Origin: a virus
Direction: 5' to 3' (one strand)
Virus record (IMG/VR): IMGVR_UViG_3300025759_000302
Coordinates: 1 to 35,009 of that record
DNA length: 35,009 nt
The notes below the pieces were generated by a model, which was not told the DNA's origin, searched no databases, and was given only the letters and a program-made list of their open reading frames with translations. Position 1 is the stretch's first letter, and every line of letters begins with the position of its first letter. A program made the translations under genes and the position numbers. This document shows positions 16,230 through 24,180 of the stretch, piece after piece.

Positions 16230-17047
16230 TATAATTTCTCCATTAGTTCAGCGAGTCTAGCCTTATCTTCTTCTGATACTTTCTTGCCTTCAATCATTCT
16301 AGGCACTTGTATCGTCTTAGGCTTAACAATCGGGAACTTCTCATGTGTGGTGTTACAAATATCACAGATGCCATTACCATCTTCGTCTACACAAGGTATC
16401 TGGTCAGTCAATGGAATCTCTACAGTCTTGGTAACTGTCTTAATGACTGCTTTGTCTCCAATGACTTCAGTGACTTCTTCAGTGACTTCTACAGTCTCAG
16501 TAGCTTGGTAATCAGGCTCATCTTTAAGCTGCATTAGTCTAGCTGCTTCCTTATAAATACCACCTGTATCTCTATGGATAGCTTTTGTAAACTCTGCTAA
16601 TTCTGGACAATCACACTGGTCATAGTCTGCGTCTGTACCTTCAACAATCTCACCTGTCTCAGTCTTTTTAACTGGCTGTGCGATTATTGGCGTATTTAAT
16701 TTATCTTTATACATCACTGAACAACATCCGAACAAAGGGTTATTTTCAAAACCTGCTGGTGTTCTTTTCATTCCAGCACCTTCATACTTGACCCGTCTAG
16801 GCATAGCGTGGAATTCAATACATTTAATCTCGGTAGCTTCATTAACAGTCTTAATGTTATTTAAACAGTGCTGTACAATCTCTGGCTCTGTAGCAAGCCT
16901 AGTATCACCATCTTCAAACTTCTCAGTATGGCATTTCCCTTTATCATCCATGTATACAACAAAGACTGCTGGTTTTCTGACTTCTGGTGTACCATCTTTC
17001 AATGTAATGTTGGCTATTGGTTCTGCTGTTATTAGAAATGGTTTCAT
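16229..17047 (-). CDS. Cys-rich protein of unknown function within the fibre cluster
   Basis: ATG 17047 (272 residues) is chosen because GAGG lies eight bases upstream and it follows the fibre stop; an in-frame ATG at 17086 would overlap the fibre. The protein has ten Cys, including C108-C109, C145-x-C147 and a C-terminal motif PCVDEDGNGICDICN (218-232) combining a DxDGNG calcium-loop-like sequence with C-x8-C-x2-C. An acidic Thr/Val stretch (180-212) precedes it. Cys-rich metal- or disulfide-stabilised proteins are unusual among tail fibre genes. It might be a fibre cap, a fibre chaperone or a receptor-binding adhesin; I do not recognise the family. Confidence 0.7.
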   Translation of the reverse strand: MKPFLITAEPIANITLKDGTPEVRKPAVFVVYMDDKGKCHTEKFEDGDTRLATEPEIVQHCLNNIKTVNEATEIKCIEFHAMPRRVKYEGAGMKRTPAGFENNPLFGCCSVMYKDKLNTPIIAQPVKKTETGEIVEGTDADYDQCDCPELAEFTKAIHRDTGGIYKEAARLMQLKDEPDYQATETVEVTEEVTEVIGDKAVIKTVTKTVEIPLTDQIPCVDEDGNGICDICNTTHEKFPIVKPKTIQVPRMIEGKKVSEEDKARLAELMEKL

Positions 17048-17049
17048 AT

Positions 17050-19455
17050 TTATACCTCGTATGCTGCGGTATACATTACACCACAAAGAGTAGCTGTGTT
17101 GAGAGCAGGGCTGCTGACAGTCCCACCACCTACGGGCTGCTGCTGAATTTCAGCATAGTCCGCGTATGTCACTATATACCCGCCAACAACATAATAATTG
17201 GGGGTAAGTGTGAGCTGATATTGATAGTTTAAGGTTATACTTTGGTACTGAAAGGATGTACCAGCAAGTGGTATGCTTAAACGCATATTCCCTGAGCCTG
17301 TGTGACCATTCCACTCAACCCAAGCATTAAAAGCAACAAGTCTGCCTATACGAGTATAAGTTCCATTCTGTTGGCTATATGTTCCAGTCCCTGCCACTGT
17401 GCCGCCTCTTGATATAGGGGTAAAAGTAGACTCAAGATAGTAATCAAGTAGGTTGGCTGCTGCTGTACCGCCTAGGTAAACTCCGTTTTGCGAAAGGTCT
17501 AGCACTCCACTTGAATTAAAGCCTCCCACCTCAACATTATTAATTCTGAATTTATGACTCCCTCCAGATGGAGCAAGGTATAAAACATTTCCACTACTAG
17601 CCGCTACGCCAGAAGTGCCGGTGAATGAGGTCGCCCCATTAAGAGCAAGCATATCGTAAGATGAGATGTTTGTTAGCTTACTGTTTATTACGGTGAGAGT
17701 GTCGCTAAAACTTCCAGCACCAGCAACATCAAGTGTAGTGCTAGGACTGCTAGTGCCAATTCCAACTCTATTATTAGTAGCATCAATATAAAGCGTGTCA
17801 GTATCAAAGTAGAAGTCACCACTAGCAATCTTAGCTGGCGTGATTGTGCCATCTACAGGTACGTTAATCTCGGTCTGCGTGAACGTCATAACCTCAATAG
17901 TTGTACCACTGGCAGGAGCAGCACTAAAGGTTAGTGTAGTGCCAGAAGTGCTATAGGCATCTTTCTGCTGATATACACCATCAATGAATACCTGAGTGTT
18001 ATTTTCATTTACTGGGTTGATAGACAGAGTAAATGCAGTAGTAGAGCCGTCACCGCTAAAGCTATCTTGGTTTAGGTTATTTCCTGAGACTGCTGCGGCT
18101 ACAGAATAAACAATCAGTACATTGCCATTAGCAGGAGCAGTATCAAAAGTCAGGGTAGTGCCTGAGACAGTATAGGCATCTTGATTCTGGAATACACCGC
18201 CATTGAATACAATTAAGTCATTCTCGTCATCTATAGCCTGTGACAGCGTGAAATCAGTAGTTGAGCCGTCACCAGTAAAGGCATCACGAGTAAAGGTATT
18301 AGTTCCACCGCCACCAATGGCACCCCATTCAGTTGTGTAACCCTCGAACTGAGATAATGTAGTGTTATAGCGGAACATACCAGCAGCAGCAGTTGGTCTT
18401 TCAGCAGTAGTACCTACGGGGACATGGACAGCATCAGTTCTGTCACCTACGTCAAGAGAAACTGTAGCAGCAGAATCAAAGCCTAAATTGGTACCAGCAC
18501 CTAAAGTGGCGGCACCAGTTGTGGCAAAGGTAGAGAAAGTTCCGGCTGCTGGTGTAGCACCGCCAATAGTAGTGCCGTCAATGGTTCCACCGTTAATATC
18601 TACTGTAGTTACGGAACCGAGGTCAGACCAAGTGCCAGTTAAAGAGCCACCACCTGTAGCGGTGAGGGAGGTAAACGTACCAGCAGCGGCACTAGAACCT
18701 CCAATAGTAGTCCCATCAATCGTCCCGCCATTTATGTCTGTAGTTGTTAATACAGAGCTAGATATAGTCATTACGCCAGTAGAATCGGCAATAGTAGCAG
18801 AAGCTGTGCCGTCTTTAGCTTTGACATTGGTTACTTCTACGCTAGTAGCGTCTACTGTGGTGGCATTTACAGTCGTTGAGTTTACGGTGGTTATAGCGCC
18901 TGTAGTAGCAGTTGCTGTTGTGAATGTACCTGCGGCTGGACTCGCTGCACCAATAATGGTTCCATCAATGGCCCCACCATTTATGTCTACTGTAGTAGCT
19001 ACTAAGCTAGATACATCTGCCAAGTTTAAACTGGTAAACGCATCGACTACCGCAGCTCCAGCTCCGGCGCCATCTAAGTAAACAACTTTTACGTCCCCTG
19101 TCGGGATAGTGACGGTGCCGCCAGAACCCTGAGAAATAGTAATGCTTTGGCTACCAGTAGTGGCATTCTCAATCCACATAACGCGGGAAATAGTGTTTGG
19201 GGCGATAGTCAGCGTGCGGGTTGCGGTCAACGTAGCAGAAGAAGTTACTTTAAAGTACATAGACCTTGCGGGGTCTGTAGCGGAGTCTGCTACCGTAGTG
19301 GTGGCATCAGCGTCACTGGCAAAGCAGTCTTGTGTGCCATAAGACAAGGCTTCACCAATTAGCTCTAGGTTAACGTTAGTAGAAGTACCCCAAGTACCGT
19401 CTTCGTCACCAGTAGCGATTTCTTTTAATCTAAGGTCATTATCATAAGTAGCCAT
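17050..19455 (-). CDS. Main tail fibre protein
   Basis: This 801-residue protein starts at ATG 19455 after GGAGA. The N-terminus (YDNDLRLKEIATGDEDGTWG, then NVNLELIGEAL) is a virion-attachment module I know from marine phages. Three INGG-IDGT-IG repeats (about 158, 241 and 287) form the shaft. Two tandem modules of about 65 residues (391-455 and 463-527) start with FTGDGSTTDFTLS or FSGDGSTTAFTLS. NNRVGIGTSSPSTTLDVAG lies at 561-579. The C-terminus (LESTFTPISRGG, TYTRIGRLVAFNAWVEW) resembles receptor-binding tips. No S74 chaperone is present, so folding differs from the two smaller fibres. It is expected to form trimeric fibres binding the host surface. Confidence 0.87.
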   Translation of the reverse strand: MATYDNDLRLKEIATGDEDGTWGTSTNVNLELIGEALSYGTQDCFASDADATTTVADSATDPARSMYFKVTSSATLTATRTLTIAPNTISRVMWIENATTGSQSITISQGSGGTVTIPTGDVKVVYLDGAGAGAAVVDAFTSLNLADVSSLVATTVDINGGAIDGTIIGAASPAAGTFTTATATTGAITTVNSTTVNATTVDATSVEVTNVKAKDGTASATIADSTGVMTISSSVLTTTDINGGTIDGTTIGGSSAAAGTFTSLTATGGGSLTGTWSDLGSVTTVDINGGTIDGTTIGGATPAAGTFSTFATTGAATLGAGTNLGFDSAATVSLDVGDRTDAVHVPVGTTAERPTAAAGMFRYNTTLSQFEGYTTEWGAIGGGGTNTFTRDAFTGDGSTTDFTLSQAIDDENDLIVFNGGVFQNQDAYTVSGTTLTFDTAPANGNVLIVYSVAAAVSGNNLNQDSFSGDGSTTAFTLSINPVNENNTQVFIDGVYQQKDAYSTSGTTLTFSAAPASGTTIEVMTFTQTEINVPVDGTITPAKIASGDFYFDTDTLYIDATNNRVGIGTSSPSTTLDVAGAGSFSDTLTVINSKLTNISSYDMLALNGATSFTGTSGVAASSGNVLYLAPSGGSHKFRINNVEVGGFNSSGVLDLSQNGVYLGGTAAANLLDYYLESTFTPISRGGTVAGTGTYSQQNGTYTRIGRLVAFNAWVEWNGHTGSGNMRLSIPLAGTSFQYQSITLNYQYQLTLTPNYYVVGGYIVTYADYAEIQQQPVGGGTVSSPALNTATLCGVMYTAAYEV

Positions 19456-19473
19456 CTATATTCTCCGGTGCTG

Positions 19474-19686
19474 CTACACTAACGTATCGCCTTCGGCGGC
19501 TGGGATACTGGTTGCATATATCTTAGTATTTTGTTTCAAACTTAGCGAAATCCCGCAATCAGAACAAGTATCCGCTTCTAATTCAGATTCGTCTAAGTCA
19601 AAACCACAGGCAGCGCATAGAATTTCCACTTCGTGTTTGGGGTCTATGGTACCCCCTAAATCTTTAGCTTCGTTTATTTTTAACAT
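19474..19686 (-). CDS. 70-residue zinc-ribbon protein
   Basis: The ATG at 19686 lies just after the stop of the 390-residue gene; an ATG at 19743 is in frame but would overlap that gene by 55 bases. Two CxxC pairs (ILCAACGFD and DTCSDCGIS, about 15 residues apart) form a zinc-ribbon fold. A charged N-terminus (MLKINEAKDLGGTIDPKHEV) comes first. The ribosome site is weak, so coupling to upstream translation is likely. A nucleic-acid-binding or structural zinc domain is possible. No family could be named. Confidence 0.68.
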   Translation of the reverse strand: MLKINEAKDLGGTIDPKHEVEILCAACGFDLDESELEADTCSDCGISLSLKQNTKIYATSIPAAEGDTLV

Positions 19687-19688
19687 AT

Positions 19689-20861
19689 TTAAGCCGCAAT
19701 ATCTTCCCACTCTGGGGTCTGTGTGTTGTTTATTGTACCCCAATTTGACGTCTGTGCATCATTTATAGTCTGATAATTAGGGCTATTACTACTTGAAATA
19801 GCAGACCAATTTGGGTTTTGGTTATCTACTACTGGGGTATAGTTCGGGTTTTGGTCAGGCACTATCTCTCCCCAGACCAACACATTCCCTACATAACCAA
19901 CCGCACTTACACCTGTTACAAGTACAGAACTACCCGCAGTTGTAGTAGCAGTACCAAGTACTAAAGTCCCTGATACCCCTGTAACACTAACTGTTTGTGC
20001 GTTTCTTACTTCTACAGTACCTAAATTGCTAGTACCAGAAACGCCAGTAACTTCTACATTACCTATACCTATAACGCTAACATTGCCAGTAGCGCCAGTC
20101 GCTGCGACCCCTACTGGGCTTACCCCTGCTCCAGTCGTAATAGTCGCTGTGCCTAGGGCTGTGGTAGCAGATACCCCGGTTAAAGGTACAATGGCGTCTG
20201 CACTAACAGTCGCTGTACCTATGCTACCAACGGCTTCAACACCGGTTGTAGATATATTCGCATCACCAATTACGGTGGCTGTGCCTAATGCAGTAGTTGC
20301 GTATACGCCCGTTAAGGACACATTTGCATCTGCACTTACTGTTACAGAACCAGTCGCACCAGTGGCTTCCACACCGGTTGGGTATACATTAGCCTCTGCT
20401 ATTATGGATACAGAGCCTGTAGCTCCCGTAGCTTGTAGCCCTGTCGCAGCTACATTAGCTTCTCCGATAACTGATACAACGCCTGTATTACCGGTAGCTT
20501 CAACACCGGTTGGGTAGACATTTGCACCCGCAGCTACTATAACTGAGCCTAGGGTACCAGTAGCTTCAACCCCACTAACATCAATGTTAGCGTCTGTAAT
20601 AACAGATACTGTGCCCGCACTACCAAAACCTGAAACGCCAATAGCAGCTACATTGGCTTCAGCAACTACAGCAGTACTACCAAGGGCAGTTGTAGCTGAT
20701 ACCCCGGTAACATTGACGGTAGCTCCTGCCGATGCAACAACGGTACCTACGGCTGTGGTGCCTTGAGTACCATCTACATACATTTCGATGAGGTCAAGGC
20801 CCCATCTACCCCTGCTCCACGGTCCAGAGCCCCATCCTATATAATCATTAGATGAGGCCAT
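19689..20861 (-). CDS. Beta-repeat virion protein with 13 x 22 and 5 x 11 residue repeats
   Basis: The protein has 390 residues, starting at ATG 20861 after AAGG. After a short N-terminus (IGWGSGPWSRGRWGLDLIEM), residues 53-336 are 13 units of 22 residues (consensus GVxATGxxGxVxVxxxANVxxT), the last two residues shorter. Residues 337-390 are five units of 11 residues with pattern (Q/N)xx(N/E)(Y/W)xxI (QNPNYTPVVDN, QNPNWSAISSS). The alternating Gly/Val/Thr pattern suggests a beta-solenoid or beta-sandwich stack. Proteins with such repeats lie beside adaptor and fibre genes in marine phages and are annotated as structural. A tail fibre, tail spike stem or decoration role is likely. Confidence 0.75.
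   Translation of the reverse strand: MASSNDYIGWGSGPWSRGRWGLDLIEMYVDGTQGTTAVGTVVASAGATVNVTGVSATTALGSTAVVAEANVAAIGVSGFGSAGTVSVITDANIDVSGVEATGTLGSVIVAAGANVYPTGVEATGNTGVVSVIGEANVAATGLQATGATGSVSIIAEANVYPTGVEATGATGSVTVSADANVSLTGVYATTALGTATVIGDANISTTGVEAVGSIGTATVSADAIVPLTGVSATTALGTATITTGAGVSPVGVAATGATGNVSVIGIGNVEVTGVSGTSNLGTVEVRNAQTVSVTGVSGTLVLGTATTTAGSSVLVTGVSAVGYVGNVLVWGEIVPDQNPNYTPVVDNQNPNWSAISSSNSPNYQTINDAQTSNWGTINNTQTPEWEDIAA
19854..20705. repeat. 13 tandem 66-base coding units (22 residues each)
   Basis: The minus-strand reading frame shows 13 consecutive 22-residue units starting with Gly-Val, Gly-Leu or Gly-Val-Ser. The 66-base period is visible at the DNA level but units have diverged, with synonymous changes. 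The repeats remain strictly in frame and the length of all but the last unit is constant. Confidence 0.88.
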
Positions 20862-20869
20862 GATTTACC

Positions 20870-21316
20870 TTACGCAATACGGATAATAGCGTTACTAGCG
20901 TCAGCAGTTGGGAAAACGATAGTGAAATCACCAGCAGTGGAAGTCTTATCCCCACCAAAAGCCAATACTGCGACAGCTTTATCAGACTGAGTGCTGTTAT
21001 AAATCAAGGCACCGTTTGCAGTAATTGTAGCTGTAGACCAAGTAGTGTCGTTGAAGTCTGTAAACGCAGTGGTACCTGAGCTAGTTGGCGCTACATTAGT
21101 CAACGTGTTACCACCAGCAGTATATCCGGTCCCGCTTACTTCATTAGTTACGGAATACGCAGTTGTAGTCGCGTCGAGCGTCGCAGAAGAAGTGTAAAGC
21201 GCAATTTTAAATGTGTCAGCAGTCGTAGCACCACGTACTACAGTAGTGCCAAACGCATGAATGCCGTTCAAGAGCTCTACTTTAAAGCTGGTACACATAG
21301 CTTGAGAAATAGCCAT
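20870..21316 (-). CDS. Beta-rich virion structural protein
   Basis: The protein has 148 residues, starting at ATG 21316 after GAGG. It opens with MAISQAMCTSFKVELLNGIH and continues with FKIALYTSSATLDATTTAY, VSGTGYTAGGNTLTN and GALIYNSTQSDKAVAVLAFG, ending SNAIIRIA. These segments are landmarks of a family frequent in marine and other phages and reported as structural. The predicted fold is beta-rich and compact. It is placed between the 97-residue gene and the repeat protein, within the tail block. A tail or head decoration protein is the best guess; no catalytic residues are evident. Confidence 0.73.
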   Translation of the reverse strand: MAISQAMCTSFKVELLNGIHAFGTTVVRGATTADTFKIALYTSSATLDATTTAYSVTNEVSGTGYTAGGNTLTNVAPTSSGTTAFTDFNDTTWSTATITANGALIYNSTQSDKAVAVLAFGGDKTSTAGDFTIVFPTADASNAIIRIA

Positions 21317-21327
21317 TATTGTGTCCT

Positions 21328-21621
21328 CTATAAATTACTAATAATTTTAGCCATATCAGCATGGCCTTGTTTTGCTAAGTCTGCGCAAAGCGTCGTTTTG
21401 TACGCCCGTATTGATTCGTTCATATAAAAAACCATAAGCTGTCGAATCCGGTCCTGAAACACCATAGCCTGTGCTTTTACCATAGGGTCAGCAGTTTCAC
21501 TAATAGAGATAAGTTTCTCTACAGCACGTTCTGCAAGCTCTTCAGGAGTAAACCCACGATTGTTTGTGGTGTAAACCTTAACGTCAAAACCTTCAACCGC
21601 TGCGCCCTGTACACCGTGCAT
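21328..21621 (-). CDS. 97-residue helical protein conserved in marine phages
   Basis: The ATG at 21621 shares bases with the upstream stop (TAATG), and AGGTAG lies upstream. The protein is helical and includes GFTPEELAERAVEKLISISE, PMVKAQAMVFQDRIRQLMVF and YKTTLCADLAKQGHADMAKI. The last part is a recurrent signature in marine podovirus-like genomes, always near the adaptor gene. Tight coupling to the adaptor suggests a joining-region or tail component. No function is known to me. Confidence 0.7.
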   Translation of the reverse strand: MHGVQGAAVEGFDVKVYTTNNRGFTPEELAERAVEKLISISETADPMVKAQAMVFQDRIRQLMVFYMNESIRAYKTTLCADLAKQGHADMAKIISNL

Positions 21622-22250
21622 TAAGCTACCTGTCTCCTAACTTGACCAGAACGATAAGCATCTTCACGCAATTTCCCATCCCCAAGGTTTTTCAGTAGGG
21701 CTATGGCTTGCACGTACAGCTTTTCGTAGTTGGCAACTATATCAGGTTCCGCTTTCATAAACCTAGCAGCTTCTACCAAGGCACCATTAAGTAGGGCAGA
21801 GTCAAACTCATCACCAAGCCACGTGGTACCTGCGGTTACGATAGATTCTGGGTAGTAACCATAGTGTATTTCGACTGAGTAATTAGAGTCTGGTGTAGGC
21901 CCCAAAATAAAAGTATCGTCGTCAAAAATACCATAATGTACTGGCTGACCAGTACTGGCTACAGCAGGATAGGCTTCTCGAATAAAGTTCGTATCTTTGT
22001 TTAGCAAATACGTATAGTTGCCACTACCATCAATGACGGCTAACGAATACACATACAACATATCAGAAGGCGCTGTTAGGTAAGTATTACTAGCTGTAGT
22101 CGTACCAGTCTGGTTCTTACGCAAAGCAGGTATCTGAACAGTATTATATATCTTCTGCTCGGCCTGCTCTGTGAACATAGCAAGTTGGTCGTCAGTAAAC
22201 GAGTCCTCGCATATATCCTGTATATTTGTCTTTAATTCGGTGTAGTTCAC
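21621..22250 (-). CDS. Head-tail adaptor protein (SU10-type)
   Basis: The start is GTG 22250 with GAGGG eight bases upstream; 209 residues. The N-terminal half (TELKTNIQDICEDSFTDDQL, AMFTEQAEQKIYNTVQIP) is helical, followed by a beta segment with YLTAPSDMLYVYSLAVIDG and HYGIFDDDTFILGP, then helices with LLNGALVEAARFMKAEPD and YVQAIALLKNLGDGKLREDA. This matches the adaptor family named after Escherichia phage SU10, found in podoviruses below the portal. The role is to connect the portal to the nozzle and to hold DNA after packaging. Identification is from memory of motifs, but the combination is distinctive. Confidence 0.78.
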   Translation of the reverse strand: MNYTELKTNIQDICEDSFTDDQLAMFTEQAEQKIYNTVQIPALRKNQTGTTTASNTYLTAPSDMLYVYSLAVIDGSGNYTYLLNKDTNFIREAYPAVASTGQPVHYGIFDDDTFILGPTPDSNYSVEIHYGYYPESIVTAGTTWLGDEFDSALLNGALVEAARFMKAEPDIVANYEKLYVQAIALLKNLGDGKLREDAYRSGQVRRQVA

Positions 22251-22262
22251 CAGAATACCCTC

Positions 22263-22424
22263 TTAGGCCATAGGACCACGTGCCATAGTGCCTTTAGTAG
22301 CAGCACCAACACCACGCATTTTAACGCCTTTGGTTTTCATGTTTATGGGTTTGTTAACATCAGTACCGGCTGGGTACTCTTTTACACCACTTACGTTTTT
22401 TACTTTTGGTTCTTTCATCTTCAT
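22263..22424 (-). CDS. 53-residue basic protein ending RGPMA
   Basis: A short gene runs from ATG 22424 (a second ATG at 22418) to TAA 22263-22265. The product MKMKEPKVKNVSGVKEYPAG followed by Lys-rich residues and a C-terminus VKMRGVGAATKGTMARGPMA strongly resembles small proteins seen next to adaptor genes in marine phages. It is rich in Lys and Gly, probably disordered, with no acidic cluster. Its gene fills the gap between the zinc-binding 116-residue gene and the adaptor, supporting its reality. A possible structural linker or DNA-binding peptide. Confidence 0.62.
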   Translation of the reverse strand: MKMKEPKVKNVSGVKEYPAGTDVNKPINMKTKGVKMRGVGAATKGTMARGPMA

Positions 22425-22432
22425 ATTAGTAC

Positions 22433-22783
22433 CTAACTTATCGTTACTGTTACTGTCCCTAACCCACCTGTAGCTTCTAAATTATCAGGGGTTAGCCCAT
22501 CATTATCGTTAAACCCTACTGGGTTCCAACCCCACTGAATGTCCCTACTTGCGACTAACTCAGCGGAATCAGGTCTTGGGTCCCTTAATGCTTGTGGGTC
22601 TTCTACCGGTATCTCACCTAAATGTAGCTGTGGGTGGTCCGGGTTCCAACACTCAGGACATGCCTTTATGTCGGTAATTCTACCTTTTTGTACGGTACTG
22701 CGTAACTCTCGTAGTTTATACTGAAACCCACATATGTCACATAGGGCGAGAGCTTTATTTCCAGAAGCGTATCTATACCCCAT
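22433..22783 (-). CDS. 116-residue zinc-binding protein, marine-phage family
   Basis: The ATG at 22783 follows GAGG that overlaps the upstream stop. Two CxxC pairs (CDICGFQYKL near residue 15 and CPECWNPDHPQL near 42) are separated by a charged helix-rich loop, giving a zinc-ribbon fold. The segment after it (EDPQALRDPRPDSAE) is a family signature in marine podoviruses. The C-terminus (EATGGLGTVTVTIS) ends with a half-unit resembling the 22-residue repeats of the 390-residue protein. The domain may stabilise the head-tail joint or bind nucleic acid; the role is unproven. Confidence 0.72.
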   Translation of the reverse strand: MGYRYASGNKALALCDICGFQYKLRELRSTVQKGRITDIKACPECWNPDHPQLHLGEIPVEDPQALRDPRPDSAELVASRDIQWGWNPVGFNDNDGLTPDNLEATGGLGTVTVTIS

Positions 22784-22785
22784 AC

Positions 22786-23490
22786 TTACCTCATATTATA
22801 CATACGAGGGACAAAACGAACGGGGGCTTTTTCCCTATCTTCTTCTGCTGCCAGCCTAAACTGCTCTTCATATTCCGCTTTCAGCATAGGCAGCCTTACT
22901 GCTAATTCGGGGTCCTTCATAGCAATATAGTACGCCAACCCAGCTACCAAGCAAGGGAAGAACCTAAAATTCATATCGGGGGTCTGTATACCACTACCAG
23001 CATCCTCAATACGCCGCATACGCCAGTATTTCATAATATAGTACGGGCTCTCAGCAGTTCCTTGGTCCGGTACAGGCCAAACTGTAACTGTGGGGTTATC
23101 TCTGCCACGGTCTATGTACATCTGAATAGGGCGCCCCTGAGAGAGCTTGTTCGGTATAGTTGAGTACGTAGACACGCTGATACGTGAAAGATTGAGGTCC
23201 GCCTGAGTTGTTACGTTACCATCACCCGTACGGATAACATGTTCTAGTAGGTCAATGGTGTCGGCTGGTAGGTTATATGTGGCAGTTCCTGAGACAAGGT
23301 TTAGTGTACCTTCCTCGATAGTCCACATGTTTATTCCACGGTTCTGCCATTCGATAGTCATCAAATTCATAGACCGTCTAGCAGTACGTAAGTCATACCC
23401 TGAGCGCATCTCACGCCCAGCACGCTCCCACGCTTCCTCGGCTACTTCCGTGAAGTCCATTGTAAACGCTGTAGTACCTGATGTAGCCAT
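22786..23490 (-). CDS. Head-tail joining or tail protein, marine-phage family
   Basis: The protein has 234 residues, with its ATG at 23490 overlapping the upstream TAA. Segments VAEEAWERAGREMRSGYDLR, RRSMNLMTIEWQNRGINMWT, GTATYNLPADTIDLLEHVI and TVWPVPDQ are typical of a head-tail joining/tail-tubular-like family in marine podoviruses. The N-terminal helix bundle followed by a beta-rich middle and helical C-terminus resembles adaptor or tail tubular A-like proteins. Its place just before the adaptor genes fits. Exact function is not fixed. Confidence 0.73.
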   Translation of the reverse strand: MATSGTTAFTMDFTEVAEEAWERAGREMRSGYDLRTARRSMNLMTIEWQNRGINMWTIEEGTLNLVSGTATYNLPADTIDLLEHVIRTGDGNVTTQADLNLSRISVSTYSTIPNKLSQGRPIQMYIDRGRDNPTVTVWPVPDQGTAESPYYIMKYWRMRRIEDAGSGIQTPDMNFRFFPCLVAGLAYYIAMKDPELAVRLPMLKAEYEEQFRLAAEEDREKAPVRFVPRMYNMR

Positions 23491-23672
23491 TATGCTCTCC
23501 AGCTCTTACGAGCCTTTTCTTTAGCAGCTTTAGTTAGACTGCCATAGTGGTACAACTTCTTTGAGTTATTTGACATAGTTTTGCCAGTCATCAACGTACC
23601 GTCGGGGTGTTTGTGCATACCCCCTTTATGTTCGGTGCCGTCCTTAAAATAATGTTTTACACCTTTAGCCAT
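23490..23672 (-). CDS. 60-residue His/Lys-rich basic protein
   Basis: The ATG at 23672 overlaps the upstream stop (TAATG). The product begins KGVKHYFKDGTEHKGGMHKH and continues PDGTLMTGKTMSNNSKKLYH, a combination I know from small proteins of uncultured marine phages. The sequence is basic and His-rich, with no acidic cluster. It belongs to a run of similar tiny basic genes, all joined by overlapping stop/start codons. Function unknown; a packaged nucleoid or capsid peptide is conceivable. Confidence 0.68.
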   Translation of the reverse strand: MAKGVKHYFKDGTEHKGGMHKHPDGTLMTGKTMSNNSKKLYHYGSLTKAAKEKARKSWRA

Positions 23673-23932
23673 TATTTAACTTTCCTATGCCTTTTAACCT
23701 TTGTAGCTACCTTTTTTGGCTGTGCTGAAAACTGCTTACCTTTTTTCGTGTCTGCGCGTTTCTTTCTACTCGTAGCCGCGTATTCCTTAGAAGAAAGCGA
23801 TTTTATTGCTTTCTCTGGCAAGTACCGTTCTCCTGTAGCTTTTGCCCCCTGTGTAGAAGGCTTGCCGCTTTTCGTACGCCACTTTTGCTTAGTCCATGAT
23901 TTAAGGGACTTTTGCGACTTACGTAACGCCAT
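23672..23932 (-). CDS. 86-residue highly basic protein (DUF5872-like)
   Basis: ATG 23932 overlaps the upstream TGA (TGATG). The sequence KSLKSWTKQKWRTKSGKPST at the start, ERYLPEKAIKSLSSKEYAAT in the middle and a Lys/Arg-rich end (KKVATKVKRHRKVK) match my memory of DUF5872, a small family of marine phages and some large DNA viruses. It is extremely basic, which suggests binding to DNA or to acidic virion proteins. It is part of the tightly coupled set of small basic genes after the capsid cluster. No mechanism known. Confidence 0.75.
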   Translation of the reverse strand: MALRKSQKSLKSWTKQKWRTKSGKPSTQGAKATGERYLPEKAIKSLSSKEYAATSRKKRADTKKGKQFSAQPKKVATKVKRHRKVK

Positions 23933-24180
23933 CAGTCTCTGTACCCGCCACCTTTGGCTTTGTATTCCTTAGCAAGCATTTGCGCTTTCCTAGCACTCCA
24001 TTGCCCGGGTCTACCACCTTTGCCACCAACTTTTATACGCTCAAACATCTGCTTACGCATGCCGGGCTTAGTGTAATTACCAGCTTCGTTGACGCTAGAT
24101 TTAACTTTACCACCACGCTTTAACGCGGCTGTTGGCATTTTAGCGGGGTTAATCGCCCCCATGCCCCGGCATTCACGCAT
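23932..24180 (-). CDS. 82-residue basic Gly-rich protein
   Basis: ATG 24180 overlaps the upstream TGA. The product contains RGMGAINPAKMPTAALKRGG, SSVNEAGNYTKPGMRKQMFE, and KVGGKGGRPGQWSARKAQML, with C-terminal KEYKAKGGGYRD. These signatures recur together in marine phages next to capsid or adaptor genes. It is strongly basic, with short helical segments and Gly turns. A DNA-associated virion peptide is plausible but unproven. Confidence 0.7.
   Translation of the reverse strand: MRECRGMGAINPAKMPTAALKRGGKVKSSVNEAGNYTKPGMRKQMFERIKVGGKGGRPGQWSARKAQMLAKEYKAKGGGYRD

Noticed and set aside
18488-19081. A 197-codon plus-strand Val/Pro/Ala-rich frame
   Set aside because: It mirrors the Thr/Gly/Val-rich fibre gene on the other strand, which has good motifs and a ribosome site.
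20026-20517. A 163-codon plus-strand Val/Thr/Pro frame
   Set aside because: It arises from the repeats of the 390-residue minus-strand protein; its own repeats follow the same 66-base period.
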